DNA of 64,000 nucleotides from Casuarina equisetifolia. Taxonomy: Eukaryota; Streptophyta; Magnoliopsida; Fagales; Casuarinaceae. Positions 36,250 through 49,397 of the stretch are shown piece by piece. Both the position numbers and the translations under genes were made by a program. Each line of letters starts with the position of its first letter. Positions within the stretch are counted from its first letter, which is position 1. The stretch is from NCBI GenBank assembly GCA_028551475.1, contig CM052359.1, positions 9,921,583 through 9,985,582 of the forward strand. Direction: 5' to 3'. A model generated the notes under the pieces. It was not told the DNA's origin, did not search any database, and worked only from the letters and a program-made list of their open reading frames with translations.

Positions 36250-36580
36250 GTAATAAATCTCATATTACTAGGGAAGTTATTAAAAATATTGTTTATAAGA
36301 TAATGAGTTTTACCATCTCTTGAGTCAATTTTTGAATTGGATAATAAGTATTTTAATATGATATTAAAGCTATGTGTTCTTTTAACACCCTATAAACTTT
36401 CATTAGTTTGAGCTTATGCATTGCTAATATGCACATTAACTATCATGGTGAGGGAGCGTGTTAAGATATGAGCAATAAATCTCACATTATTAAAAAAGTT
36501 ATTAAAAATTATATTTATAAGATAATGAGTCTATTACTTCTTGAATCAACTTTTGAATTGGATAATGAGCTTTTTAATAG
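36250..36580. repeat. diverged direct repeat pair of about 110 bp
   Basis: About 36250-36358 and 36472-36580 share AATAAATCTCA, AAGTTATTAAAAAT, TTATAAGATAATGAGT, TTTTGAATTGGATAAT and TTTTAATA, with a period near 222. It is probably part of an old unclassified repeat. Confidence 0.6.
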
Positions 36581-39489
36581 TTAATAATTTATGAAAAACT
36601 TTAATAGATACGCATAACAAGTAAAATGCAACCTCCATATTGCTCACCAACTGCGCGGACTTGAGATTAAGAAAGTACAGACAGTTAAATGAAAATGAAA
36701 AAAGGTTAAAAAATTAATTTAGACTATGTTTAGAACGATTTGTCATTGGAAAAGGACAACTGACTGACTTATTCCTTTTCAATGTGGAATATTTTATGAC
36801 CATACAATTTCTTGTTCATGAATTGAACAAAGAATGAACATGTGAGCCAAGCTTTTTTAAAATCATAGTCTACCAAAGCTGTGATTTACATGATAATAAA
36901 AGAAAACTTGGAATGTGATACCAAGTTCATGCTCCTATGCTTGGATCAGAAGCAAGTTTCTATGGACAACAATAGCAGCTTTGTTTACTTGTTTAAAAAT
37001 AATAATAAAAAAAAGAAGAAAAGGAAAAGATAGTTTCATTACATCGAAGTTAAAACAACTTCAATTATTATTAAAGACTGAATTTTCTATACTGTGAGTC
37101 ACCGTCATTCATTGTATATGGAACTATCCAGTTTCATTATCGTCAAATCCTTGAAAAACACGCTCACTTTAGAAAAGAAAAGTATATTGAAGTTGGAAGA
37201 TAATATCTGTGGAATAACAAGTTATTTGAAAGTGACTTGGACAAGGGATGGGGCTATTGACTTAGAAGACTATATAAGGTAAGATCCTTTTTTAAAGATT
37301 TAGTATTTAAAAGTAAAGCATAGTAGGTGGTAGTTTCCTTAGGTAGTAAGATATGGATTCACATAAAAAGATGCACGTTTGCTCCCATTTTACATTATTT
37401 CCTGGGGGAGGTTTATTTGCATTCAACGTTATTACTATATTTTTTTCTGATTGATTAATGCTTGTCATCTTTGTTGGGATATGCCTTAAAAAAATTCATA
37501 AACAGGTTTGACCAAGAAAAAACAGAACCCATAATGATCTGATAATGTATTATGATCATCACGTTTGAAAACATTGAGTTTTTGATGCACTTTAGCGGAG
37601 TTATAATTGATAAGGAAATTGTTTATTACCAAGCAACGCCATGCTGCGGCTGGGATGCACAAACAGCAATGGTGTGACAAGTAATTTCAACACCGCATTG
37701 ATGCGACTACAGAACGTGAGCACCAAAGCATTTGGAAATAATTGGGTGGCGATCTTATCAGGAACTCGGATATCCATATGTTATTGGTTTCTACTGATAT
37801 CTACTTTCTAAGGCATGTTATTTGATCCAATTCTTCTTTATCTGCTTTTCCATGTTCCTGTTTATGAAAGCCAGGCTTGGGGACCAAGGACTCTGAGCGG
37901 TATCGTCGCGATCACGCTCGGATCTACATAGTTTGACCTTGATCAAAGCCAGGCCTTGAACAGCGTCCAAATTCATAGCCAATGTCTGAAGTTTGGTTTC
38001 GTTACTGAGGCTCGAACCAACTTTTAGTACTAATTATAACATACACGTATATTGCAACGAAAATAAACAGAGAAGCAGATGAAAAAGAAGATCTTTGACT
38101 GAAGGCAGCCATACGCATGTAAAGCGAAATACACAGCATTGGACGCGAAGGTTTGTGAGGTTCTACTTACACTTTATCAAACGAACGATGTATAAATATC
38201 CAAGAGTATTTATCCTTTACAAACCAAAGAAAGAATAAACAATTAAAAAAATAATTTTAAGGCCATGTAAGGCCGTGGGCTTTTTGTGAGAATCTAGTGC
38301 TGTAGTTTTTGAGGCTATGGACAGGGAGGTCATTTACGGACAGACAGGATGAGTGAAGGCTTCGAGGGTTGTGATAGGAATTCACTCTGTCCGGTCCAAT
38401 AGCCCATCTCTCTTAATATACAATCATCAATAAATGGGATCAGGGGAAACTTGCTTTGGAGTGCGTGTCTTCTTGTGTTTTCGAGGATGCCATGGGGTAG
38501 TCCTTTTTAGAGGCTTGAATTTCACATATTTTATCCACTGAGCTACAATAACCGAAATAGGTTCTTTGGTTTGTCCCGAGTTAGAAACTGGAGCAACTTG
38601 ATGGTGTTGCTGCACCTGCACGGGTCCAGACTAGGATTTCATTTGGTCTAGACTTCTTGTAGGTTGGTTCTGGTTTCGGTTTTTGTCTTGCAGCTTGTGA
38701 TGTGCTTCGTGGGATTTTTCACAAACGGAAGGTGTGGTTTTCCAAACCTGTACATATTTAGTTTGAGCTTTCAGATTTTCTTTCCCCTGCAGCTTAGCAT
38801 TGTTGGTTTTGGAAGCTGCAGGCGGATTTGGATGTTGGGGGACTCAAAATCATGAACTTCCTTGCCTCCATTTCCTCTTTTCTTTTTCCTTTTTTATTTA
38901 TTTATTTATTTTTTTCCGTGGGTTTGTGGCAGTTTTCGCAAGATCAACAACTCCTTTTGTTTGGATGCCTGCTGGGCCATGGGTTTCCTGACTTCTCTAT
39001 TCCTTTTTCTGACAAACAACTTCAACATGGCCCTGTAAATGGCAATGGTTGCAGCAGCCAATTTTTGTGTCATACTCAATACATTGTCAAAATCTGTTCA
39101 GATATGAGATGATGTGGTAACCATGTGGTAGCCACGATGGAGTCAATGGTCAATTCCTAAGTAGGGAACCAAGCCCTGCATTACCTTCCGCCTCTGCAGC
39201 ACGCTAGCAGCTTTGAACTTGGTTGTGGATTGGTTTCATGAGGCCAGTATCTCCTCACAAGGAGGGATGTCATTAGCTTTAATTGTTTGCATAATTTTGT
39301 GGTAAATTTGGCCAGCTAGGAATAATGTTATATTCAATAATCAAAGTTTTTTTCTACTAGTTGTTATAGGGGAAGTGCTTTCAAAGGTCGTATGGTACAC
39401 TAGTCATGTCCATCTCCTGGTTCTTTGAAGTTAAACACATATGAATCTTGTAAGGAGTGAGCTTGTGTGAGAGGAGGCATGGTGTGAGA

Positions 39490-39592
39490 TTGGAGGGAAA
39501 ATGTTATTATCACTTATGTGATTAACTTAGGACAAGGAAATAGTGCAAGAGTTGAGGTTTTGTCTTTATTAGAAGGTCTTAAGATATGTTAT
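39490..39592 (+). pseudogene. LINE RNase H domain, left part
   Basis: Reading the plus strand gives NSARVEVLSLLEGLKICY, the helix-containing part of the RNase H domain that closes many plant L1-type elements. The frame continues exactly across the GTTAT duplication into 45214 (QQGLNIKEIKTYS). The upstream limit is unclear; the LINE copy appears 5'-truncated. Confidence 0.7.
39588..39592. repeat. target site duplication GTTAT, left copy
   Basis: GTTAT directly precedes the TGAAGAAATGAG terminus of the LTR and recurs at 45209-45213. Confidence 0.88.
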
Positions 39593-39817
39593 TGAAGAAA
39601 TGAGTGCAAAACAACAAAGTAAGAAGCTATGCATCCAAAGAACATCATTTTATGGAAGCACGATGTGCTGTTTTTTATTAACACTTTTAAAAAAATGAAG
39701 AACACTTGATTACAGTTTAAGCACAACAAGAATAAAGATGGGCCTTATCATGTCTCTTGGCCTGTAACAAATAATACAATACAAACTAAAGGCCCACAAC
39801 ACCTACACATTTTTACA
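39593..39817 (-). repeat. 3' LTR of the second copia element
   Basis: 225 bp, co-linear with 44984-45208. The plus strand runs from TGAAGAAATGAG to TTTTTACA. Confidence 0.92.
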
Positions 39818-40189
39818 CTCCCCCTCAAGCTTAGAATATAAATCAAATACTTCAAGCTTGGAAAGAAGGCGTTGGTGTTGTGGGCTACATAATGCTTTAG
39901 TAAAAATATCTGTAGGTTATTCCTGCATATTTACATATTGGGTCCTTATGATGCCTCTATCTATCTTTTCTCGGATAAAGTGGCAATCCACCTCAATGTG
40001 CTTTATCTTCTGATGATAGATAAGGTTAGCAACTATGTGCATAGCTGCCTCATTATCACAATATAGGGTTATTGGTCATGGAAGTACTACCCTAAGATCT
40101 CGAAACAATCCAAGCAACCAAATAATTTCACAAACTGTGTAACTCATCGCTCTATACTCGGATTCAGCTGAGGATCTAGATATGATTGG

Positions 40190-40400
40190 TTATTTTTTAG
40201 TGACCCATGATACCAAGGAATCACCCAGTTTAATGAAATAACCAGTGACGCATTTCCGTGACATAGGACAAGTTGTATAATTTGAGTCACAAAAAGCTGT
40301 TAATTCTAGCTTTGAAGACGAAGAAAGAAAAATCCCAAGACTAGTTGTACCTTTGAGGTATCTTAGGATTCTCATAGTTGCGTCTATGTGCAAGTACTTC
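40190..40400 (-). pseudogene. copia RNase H fragment
   Basis: 67-codon segment: MRILRYLKGTTSLGIF and then the CDSNY and SRKCVTGYFI motifs of copia RNase H. Confidence 0.88.
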
Positions 40401-40439
40401 GGAGCATGTGTGAATTGGCTTAAATGTTGGCCTGCAAAG

Positions 40440-41292
40440 CTAATATTTAGGACGTGTGTGAGTGAGATACATCAAACACCCAATCATGCGCTGAAATGGG
40501 GCAAAGTCCTGTAACAGAGGATCATTTTTCTTTTTAGGATCTCCTTCATCATATTCTGCAGTCATTAACTTAAGGCTTTGCTCCATGGGTGTGATAGAAG
40601 GTTTGGATCCTTCAAGCCCTGCCTTTAAAATGAGCTCCAGTGCATATTTGCGTTGGGTTAAGTATATCCCTCCTGGTGACCTAGCAATCTCAATTCCAAG
40701 GAAATACTTACATTGACCCAAATCTTTCATATGGAACACTGAATTCAGATGTTGTTTGAATGTTGTGATAGCAGACATATCATTTCCTGTGATCAAAATA
40801 TCATCAACATAGAACAAGATTATAATAAAGGAATCTCCACGCCGTTTAGTAAAAAGGGTATAATCATGCAAAGATTATTTGAATCCAGTTGCGAACAAGG
40901 CTTCTGTAAGTTTTGCATTACCATTGTCATGAAGCTTGTTTTAATCCATAAAGGGACTTACGTAAGTGACATACCATCTTTTCCCCTTGATGAGAAGAAC
41001 CGGGAGGTGGTTGAATATATACTTCTTCCATTAAATCACCATATAGAAAAGCATTGTGCACATCTAACTGATGAAGATCCCATTGTTTCATAGCAGCCAT
41101 GCTAATCACTAATCTAACTGTCACTGATTTCGCCATTGGCAAATAGGTCTCATCATAATCTATCCCTTCATGTTGTGTATATCCTTTGGCCACTAACCGA
41201 GCCTTGAATTTCTCAATGGATCCATCAGCATGATATTTTATCTTATACACCCACTTACATCCAATGGCTTTTCGACCAGGTGGTAATGACAT
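40440..41292 (-). pseudogene. copia reverse transcriptase
   Basis: Two open segments. 40927-41292 has [33 protein letters not shown] and [15 protein letters not shown], ending at LYGLKQAS. 40440-40871 has the active-site YVDDIL and the downstream LGQCKYFLGIEIARS. A short gap with a frame break lies between them. Confidence 0.9.
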
Positions 41293-41613
41293 TATGTCCT
41301 ATGTGTGATTGGCCTCAAGGGCCATCAACTTTCTATTCATTGCTTCTACCCAACGATTATCCTTAAGTGCCTGATGATATGTTTTAGGTTTTGTGGTAGC
41401 GAAAATAGAAGCTATGAACTGTTGATAATGTGGAAAGAAAAGGTCAAGAGATAACTGGTCAGATATGAGGTATTGGTTGTTTAACCCTATAAAGGTGGTT
41501 GAACATAAGTAGTCAGTTGTTCAAATGGGAGGTCGTGTGATACGTGTGGACTGTCGAGGTTGGTCTGGGGAAGATTGATGTGGTGGTGACTGTGAAATTG
41601 CAAGAATAGACTT

Positions 41614-41905
41614 AGGAATAACAAGAACAAACTTAGGAACAACAGGAACAGACTCAAGAATGATAGGACATGCTGGTGATGAGTCTAGTGAGGTACCTGG
41701 TGTATGGTCAGGTGTCTAGATTGAGGGATTCTGAGGATGAAATGACTGAATGGGTTCCAAGGAATAACAAGAACAAACTTAGGAACAACAAGAACAGACT
41801 CAAGAATGATAGGACATGTTGGTGATGAGTCTAGTGAGGTACCTGGTGTATGGTCAGGTGTCTAGATTGAGGGATTCTGAGGATGAAATGATTGAATGGG
41901 TTCCA
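41614..41905. repeat. tandem duplication, two units of 146 bp
   Basis: The unit starting AGGAATAACAAGAACAAAC at 41614 begins again at 41760, and both end TGGGTTCCA. They are nearly identical, differing at only a few positions. The duplication lies in the linker between integrase and reverse transcriptase. Confidence 0.88.
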
Positions 41906-42281
41906 ATACAATCGGCAATGGATCATGCGTTTGGGCGATGTCCAGCTAAGGTGGATATTGATCAGAGGACTGATCTGCAGAAAAGGGAAACTCATATTCA
42001 TAGAACACAACATCACAACTAACAAAGATTTTCCCACTCTCGAGATCATATACTCGATATCTTTTTTGAAGAGAAGGATATCCTAGAAAAATACAAGGGA
42101 GAGCCTTTGGTGTGAACTTGTCTCTAGGACGAAGAATAGTGGCGTAACATCTATAACCAAAGACCCTTAAGTGGTTTAAGGATGGAGGTGTACCAAAGAA
42201 AAGCTCAAGAGGAGATCGATTTCCAAGTTTCGCACTTGGTAATCAATTAATAAGATAAGTAGTAGTCAAAATACATTCTCC

Positions 42282-43154
42282 CTAAAAATGTTGAGGAATA
42301 TGAGCCTGGAACAACAAAGCTCGTGCTACATCTAATAAGTGACGATGTTTGCGTTCCACCACCCCATTTTGTTGGGGAGTATAAACACAAGAGTTTTCGT
42401 GAATAATTCCATGAGATGACAAAAAGGAAGTGCAAGCAGCGGAGAAAAATTCAGTACCATTATCTGACCAAATACGTTTGATCATGGTACCATATTAAGT
42501 TTGAATGGAAAGAATAAAAGATTGTATTATAGAGAAAACTTGATCCTTAAAACGCAATAGAAAGGTCTATGTTACTCATGAAAAATCATCAACAATTGTC
42601 AGAAAATAATGTGAACCATCATGGGTGGGGGTACGATGAAGGGCCTATAAATCCATATGAACCAAATCAAAGATAGCACAACTAATAGAATGACTCTTTG
42701 GAAAAATAGATCTTGTTTGTTTAGCCAATGGACAGACTTGACAAGAAAAATGTTTAGGACAATGTATATGTGTTCTGTGTGCAAAGAAAGATTTTTATGA
42801 ACTATGATCAAGTCTACGATGCCATAAATTATAACTGGTGCTTACATTAATTCGGGAAATATTATTTACAAAAGGACTACAAACAATGTTCATGTTCATA
42901 TAACTCAAAAGGGAATGGACATTAGTTAAAAGATGATTAATACAACAAGGTAAATCATCTAAAGTGGGTTGCAAAAAATATAGTCCACGATTAGCTTTAC
43001 CCAGTCCGATCACTCGCTTAGTCGAACGGTCTTGGAAAATGCAGAACTTATCAAAAAAAATAACAACACAATCATGGTCAGATGTTACTCTTTTTATAGA
43101 CAACAAATTAAACTTCAATTGAGGAACAAACACTACACGGTTAAGTCGTAACAT
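42282..43154 (-). pseudogene. copia pre-integrase and integrase
   Basis: 43154-42795 carries FVPQLKFNLLSIKRV and the zinc-module text LWHRRLDHSS. 42485-42282 carries the second catalytic Asp region (WSDNGTEF) and QQNGVVERKHRH with the catalytic Glu. The stretch between them is frame-broken. Confidence 0.88.
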
Positions 43155-43849
43155 GGGTGTGGGTTATGCATGTCTAACATGTGTAGCATAAATAGAGGTA
43201 CCATCAGGCAGCTTAATAGGTAATAATCGGGATCCACATGAATAAATAGAATATAAATTTTTTATATCATACGTGATATGGTCGCTAGCACCTGAATCTA
43301 TAATCTATGGATGATTAAATTTGAAAGAGTGAGATTGATTGGTCGTACCTACAAACCTCCTTTCAAGAGAGGTTGGATTTGTGGATGGCCACATGTGAAG
43401 TTGCTCAGGCACATTCTGAAGTTGTGCTAGGGAGAGAGGTGGGTTCGGTGACCCAATAGGTGGCTGCATCATCAAACTAGCAAAAGGCTGGTTCAATCCT
43501 AAATTACCTCTAGTGGGTTGATCGTGGATAGCAATAAAGTGTCCATAGGAGATGGGCTGTTGTCCATGATTTAATTGTAAGCTTGGACCTCCCTAGGTCC
43601 CAAAATGAAGTGGTCCAAGAGTTAAAGGAGCTGGCCCGTATCCATGATAAAAAGCTTAGGGTGAGGAAGGGCCTAAAATGGGTTGGATTTTGACCAATTG
43701 CACCAAAAAGGCCAATAAAGTTGTCGGGTCCCACGGGCCCCATAGGCCCCTCTTGTTTGATAGATGACGTACCAACAGCATTATCAAAGTTTGCTTGCAG
43801 AGCTCTGGTTTGTTTTCCCTTGCCTCTAGGTGTCCAGTCAAGAGGAAAG

Positions 43850-44715
43850 CCAACCAACTGAAAACATTTGTCCCAAGTATGGCCGGGTTTATGGTAGTGC
43901 GAGCAGACTGGTTTGCCCCTGGAATCAGATTTGCCGCTAGAGATGTTGGATTGAGAGCCTTGAATCTGTGAGGGAACTAGAAAAGCAGTCCCTTCAGGAG
44001 GTCAGAACTCAAATTCTCTGTAACGGCGTTGGTGTTCATCCTCTTTAGCGAGGTTGAATGCTTGGTCAACGGTAGGGAGAAGGTCCTTAGACAAGACATT
44101 TATCTGATAGTTCTGAAACTCTTCCAAAAGGCCAAGCAGAAAATCTATAAGATTATGCTTAGCCATACATTCTTCCAGTCGTTCATTAACTCGACAAGAA
44201 CAACTTTTGTAACTACAACAGATGAGGGGTTCAACCATTTGGATTTTGACCCACAGATTAACCAGATTTGTGTAGTAATCGGTCACGGTAACTCTAGAAA
44301 AACTGTTCTTAAACTATTTTTGCCTAAGATTATAGCTTTGGGTTGAAGTTAAAGTCCCAAATCGAAGCTTGAAAGCCTCCCAGGTTTTCTTGACATCGTT
44401 GGTGCGGGTAATGAAGGCAGCATGCTCTTGAGTGATAGACTTTTCAAACCAACTAACAAGGGCCGAATGATTTTGATCCCAAAGATGTTGTTTTTCAACA
44501 TCTTTCTTTGGCCGAGGAAAGCTACCGTCCATATAATCCCATTTATTTTTACCAATCAGCTGGTTTTTTACTTGCTGACTCCATATGTCGTAGTTCACAT
44601 CATTTTTTAGTTTCTCTGTGGCTAGAGAAACACTAGGCATGTCAGTGGTTGAAAGATAAAAGGGGTCACGGTAAGGATTTTGGTGCTGTCCTGGGTCAGA
44701 GGTTGAAGAAGCCAT
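43850..44715 (-). pseudogene. copia gag with damaged zinc knuckle
   Basis: 44314-44715 is the N-terminal gag part (VNYDIWSQQVKNQLI, then TWEAFKLRF). 44002-44286 continues it in another frame. The knuckle, near 43870-43915, reads C-S-H-Y-H-K-P-G-H-T-W-D-K-C: the second Cys of CCHC is Tyr. Confidence 0.85.
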
Positions 44716-44970
44716 GAGGACAGATTGGGGATAAAAAAAAAAGGAATAAAGGCTAGGTGGTCGAAGGACGTAAAGTGGATCAAAGGGTAGGTGAGATGTC
44801 TTTATCTAAAGTGGAAACAACGAAGAAACCAACAAAAGGCAAAAATCTATTCTGACAATAGTTTGAAATGCCAAAACTAGCCTTGAACAGAAAACAAATA
44901 GAAGATTGAAAAAAGGAGAAATGAGACAAACTAGGAAAACCGGTGAAGAAGCTTACACTGTGTAAACCTT

Positions 44971-44983
44971 GCTCTTGATACCA
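44971..44983 (-). other. primer-binding site of the second copia element
   Basis: Minus-strand TGGTATCAAGAGC abuts the 5' LTR, the initiator-Met tRNA type with one extra base. Confidence 0.85.
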
Positions 44984-45208
44984 TGAAAAAATGAGTGCAA
45001 AACAGCAAAGTAAGAAGCGATGCATCCAAAGAACACCATTTTGTGGAAGCACAATGTGCTGTTTTTTATTAATACTTCCTAAAAAATGAAGAACACTTGA
45101 TTGCAGTTTAAGCACAATAAGAATAGAGATGGGCCTCATCATGTCTCTTGACCCGTAACAAATAATACAATACAAACTAAAGGCCCACTACACCTACACA
45201 TTTTTACA
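44984..45208 (-). repeat. 5' LTR of the second copia element
   Basis: 225 bp partner of 39593-39817, from TGAAAAAATGAG to TTTTTACA on the plus strand. Confidence 0.92.
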
Positions 45209-45213
45209 GTTAT
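45209..45213. repeat. target site duplication GTTAT, right copy
   Basis: Exact match to 39588-39592. Confidence 0.88.
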
Positions 45214-45719
45214 CAACAAGGTTTGAATATAAAGGAGATAAAAACATATTCTCAATTAATTGTTCAATGTATTACAAGAGTCAATTCAATTCCATAGGAT
45301 TTAGAACATGAATTACGTCAATGCTTAGTTTATCTAGCATCACATGTCAAGATCTTTCATATATATCGAGAAGCAAATTTTCTTGCAGAGGGTTTAGCCA
45401 ACTTTGATCATTCGATTATAGGAATAAAAGTCTTGTCTACATTGGGATCTCTACTAACGGATTGTAGGAAAATAGCCTAAGAAGATCAATTAGGATTGGG
45501 ACATTATAGGCCTCCTTAACAATATCAATTTCAAGAGTGACAAGTTAATAATTTTATTATTCATTGTATAATTTTCTTAGGCATTTTGAAGGTTTTATTT
45601 CATGTTATCTTATTACTTGAAGTTCAAGATTATGTATTGAAGGATTAAGTTTAATGCCCTATCCTATGAGATAAATATCAAAATAAGATGGGATGTTTTC
45701 AAAAAAAAAAAAAAAAAAA
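45214..45719 (+). mobile_element. LINE 3' end: RNase H remainder, 3' UTR and poly(A)
   Basis: The RNase H frame entered at 39490 resumes here and contains the diagnostic HIYREANFLAEGLANF, followed by a short tail to a stop near 45479. About 220 bp of AT-rich 3' sequence then runs into 19 A at 45701-45719. An RNase H end followed by a poly(A) tail is the expected 3' structure of a plant L1-type retrotransposon. One in-frame TAG lies inside the domain, so it is a relic. Only the 3' end of the element is present. Confidence 0.72.
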
Positions 45720-46730
45720 GCACGCCAGCAGTGGGCCTTGCCCCGCATTCCAAGCCGAAGCCATTTGTTCTCTGCCACAACCTGTGATGGGTTTCCTTTG
45801 GTGGAAGCTTTCTTGCACGCAACAGTGATTATGGGTAGAGGACAATTCAACTTGGAATTGTATTAAAGACTCGAGGTGAACCCTTTCTTCCTCTCTTTAC
45901 CCATCCTGAACTTGAAAAAAAAAAAAAAATCTTCCGCTACGAAACCTAGAAACCAAATAGCCATTCTTCATTTCGGTAGAAAAAACCGACCTTAAAAAGG
46001 CATATGTTGCTTCCCAGGTTCTCAGACGTTGCTGACGACACACAACACATGACCAAGTTTGCTTCTTTTCTCGTGCCCATCTTCAAATGATATCGTTTTG
46101 CTGTTCTGCATAGAGCAACGGTATACTACGACGACGTTTTTGCAGTTCCAAGTAAACGACTCCATTCCCTATACCTCACATGACACTGTCTTGCTTCCAC
46201 CGCGAACGACATTGTTCTATCTTGCCTCCTTTGCTCATCGTGATGGCTAACTGTAGCTATGCCCAATTCGGCAACAAATCCATCGGAAAAAACACCTTAA
46301 GTCCTACCTCACCGTAGTAGCGGTGGAGTGTTTACATTGTAGCACACAGTCATCACCATGCCACGCACACCTACTTCACAATGACAACAAGAACCCAAAT
46401 TAGTAAATTGGGTATGAGCTAAACCCAACTACACGGACCCGCTCTATCTCTCAAACAGAGACACCAATTTGACAGCTTTGGGGATGATGGAGCTCAAAAA
46501 TTGCTCCAATTATGCTATCTAGTATGAGATGATCATCACGCTCAATAAAAAACATACTAGTTTTTGTCGATGGGTCATACTTGAAACCAGATTTGAATAC
46601 CTTCTTCAACCCCTTTAGGAGTGTTGCAATGCCATTTGCTATGGATGGATCCTTAATCTCATCTCCAAACAACTCCACGAAGAGCTCATACACTTGTAAT
46701 GCTAACTTTTCTCATAAAATATAGATGTTC
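45720..46730. other. intergenic with one unassigned ORF
   Basis: It includes a 14-base A run near 45915 and an 80-codon minus-strand ORF at 46451-46693. That ORF looks coding in composition (LFGDEIKDPSIANGIATLL) but I cannot assign it to a family. Confidence 0.35.
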
Positions 46731-48877
46731 TTTATGAAAGTCAAGAGTGAGACTTCTTTACAATTGGAAGAATTTGTTAACTTAGTAAGAAACCAATTTA
46801 ACATAGATGTCAAGCATCAAGATAGATAATGCATTTGATTTCTTTAATAATAACACAAAATTACTTTTGTTCATCATGGGTAATTGTGCATGAGAGCTCA
46901 TGTGCATACACTCTTTAACAAAACAATGTTTGAATGTAAATATTGTCACATCTTAGACATATGTGAGCATTAAAGTTTCAAAGTAGTATGCCCACTAAAC
47001 TTTGGGAATAATGCATCCTCGTGGCAACCTATCTCATTAAAAAGATGCCATTTTTAGTCTTGCACAAAGTTTATTCTTCGAGAAATTATTTGGTAAACCA
47101 TCAACGATTTCTCACTTAAGAGTTTTTGGATATTTTTGCTATGCCAACATTGTAAGCAATGAAGATATATTCACTCCACGAGTGATTCCAAGGATATTAA
47201 TAGGATATGCCTAAGATTACAGGGGATATAGACTTTACAATACCAAAAGGTGTCATTTCTTTGTGAGTTGACATGTGAATTTATGATGGTGTTTTTTTGT
47301 TTTCACATGTGGATCCCAAATTACATTATTCTCCATAAGTACCCTTGATTGAACTTGTTGTAAAGGTCTTTAAGTCGCCACACTCTTCTAAGCTGCCTTC
47401 CTTATTACCTACTGTTAATGACTATTAGTTATCATTTGAAACTAGCCACCACACCATGGCTTGATTGTACTCCCATACCTTTATCACTATTAGTTAGTTC
47501 TTATAATATCTTTTTTGATGATGACATTAAGAACATCATACCATCATCGCATGACCTATTTGAACTTCTAGCATTATATAGCTCCAAGACAATCCATTAG
47601 GGTAACTTGACCACTACTTTAGTTAAATGATTGTTTGCCCTACTATCAAAGCATTAGAAAGCTAATTGTTTGAATAACTTCTTTTAGCTTATATTTCATA
47701 TGATCACTTCCTAGCAACCAATTAATACTTCATTGCATTCATTTCAATTGACACTAAATTTGTTTATCACTATAAGGCTATTAGTAGTCTTAAATGGCAA
47801 GAGGCTAAAGAACATGAGATCAAAACATTGGAGGCAAACAATATTTGGGAAACTATGGAGCTGCCACCTAGGAAGAAGTTTGTTACATGTAAATGGGTTT
47901 ACAAAATTAAGTATACCATTGATAGGACAATGTAGAAATATAATTCTAGACTAGTGGCAAAAACATTTAGCCAAATGAAGGGGGTTGACTACTATGAGAT
48001 TTTTGCTCTAGTAGTCAAGCATATTACAATGATATGCACTTTCTTCTAAGTAGCACAAAACCAGTGGGATGTTCATCCTGTGGATGTTAAAAAGACATTC
48101 TTACAAGAAGATTTAAGTTAAGAAGTTTACATATAACTTCCACTTAGAGATTTTTTGAAAAGAATGATAAAGTATATAGACTAAAAAAGTCTCTATATGG
48201 GCTAAAGTAGACCACTGGATGGTAGTATGCCAAGTTTATCAAGACACTACTAGTAGCCAAATATCATGATTTCATGCATGATGTGTCACTTTTCGTCAAG
48301 AAATGAGGTAACTTGGTAGTCATTCTTATGGTTTATATAGATCACATTCCTATTACTAGTAGTGACATTAATGAGATTAAAGAATTGACAACACACTTAC
48401 ATTCTTCCTTTCACATTAAGGACATGGAAAACCTTAAGTTTTTCCTTGTTAAGGTTTTAAGAGATGATAAAAGGATTTATTTAAGCTAGCTTAAGTATAT
48501 ATACTCAAGTTAATTGATGAGATAAGACTTGGGGGAGCTAAGCTAGTTGACAACCCTTTGGACACCAACTTGACTTTGACTACAATTATGAAGCCCTAGT
48601 GCCATGTGATGATGATCCATGATTAAGGGATCCGCTAAAGTATCAATAATTCATATGAAAGTTAAACTATCTCAATGTAAAAAGACCTAATATTTCCTAT
48701 ACAATTCACAACCTAACTCAATTCATGCATTCAACCAAGAAATCTCATTGGGAGGTAATTATTCGACTGGTAAGATATCTAAAGATTTGCCTTGGTATAA
48801 GTGTATCTATTCCTTTTTTAGAAGGTTATCAAGTGTGAGCTTATTGTGATTTTGATTGTGTTAGATGTAAAATGGGG

Positions 48878-49360
48878 TAGAAATTATTGAGCTAATGTGA
48901 CTCATATTTTTAATGATGTATAAATACCTAAGAAGGATGAATTTGAAGTTATTATGGTTTGTTTTTGGACCAAATATGTAGCCCATAAGTCAACATGTTA
49001 AGTATGTAGCCTATGAGAAACATGTAACCCATGATGAGAAACATGTAGCTCATGATGTGTTTATCCAAATGAATTATACAAAGGCCAAAAGAAAATACAT
49101 GAAGAGACATATAAGAAAATATGAATGTGGCTTTAAGAATATTGTTCATAAAGACAAGATTTTTATAAGGAATGAGTGATGCCTAGCCATCCATGTGGAA
49201 GAGGCAAAAGAGCTTATATTCAAATAGTGCCATTGGGAAGAAAAGTATAAAAGAAATGCAAAAAAGGAGTAATCTTAACCTCATGCTTTAGAACACAAAG
49301 GTTGTCTCCCTTACTCTTTTACTTTCACTAATCTTTCTTTCTTCTCTCTCTCTCTCTCTC

Positions 49361-49397
<37 letters not shown>

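Larger units (their letters stand above)
32161..39460. other. intergenic, mostly AT-rich
   Basis: No supportable gene over about 7 kb. A less AT-rich patch at 33374-33644 is open on both strands (74 codons minus, 78 codons plus) without recognisable similarity. A 15-base C run lies at 33215-33229. A diverged direct repeat pair lies at 36250-36580. Confidence 0.45.
39593..45208 (-). mobile_element. Ty1/copia retrotransposon with 225 bp LTRs
   Basis: 5616 bp in minus orientation. Both LTRs are 225 bp: 3' LTR 39593-39817 and 5' LTR 44984-45208. The primer-binding site TGGTATCAAGAGC (44971-44983) abuts the 5' LTR, and the polypurine tract TTGAGGGGGAG lies against the 3' LTR. A perfect GTTAT duplication flanks it. 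Gag, pre-integrase, integrase, reverse transcriptase and RNase H are present in copia order but broken by stops and frameshifts, and the gag knuckle has lost one Cys. A 146 bp tandem duplication sits in the linker. The LTRs differ at roughly a dozen or more positions by eye, so insertion is not recent. It interrupts an older LINE RNase H domain. Confidence 0.93.
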
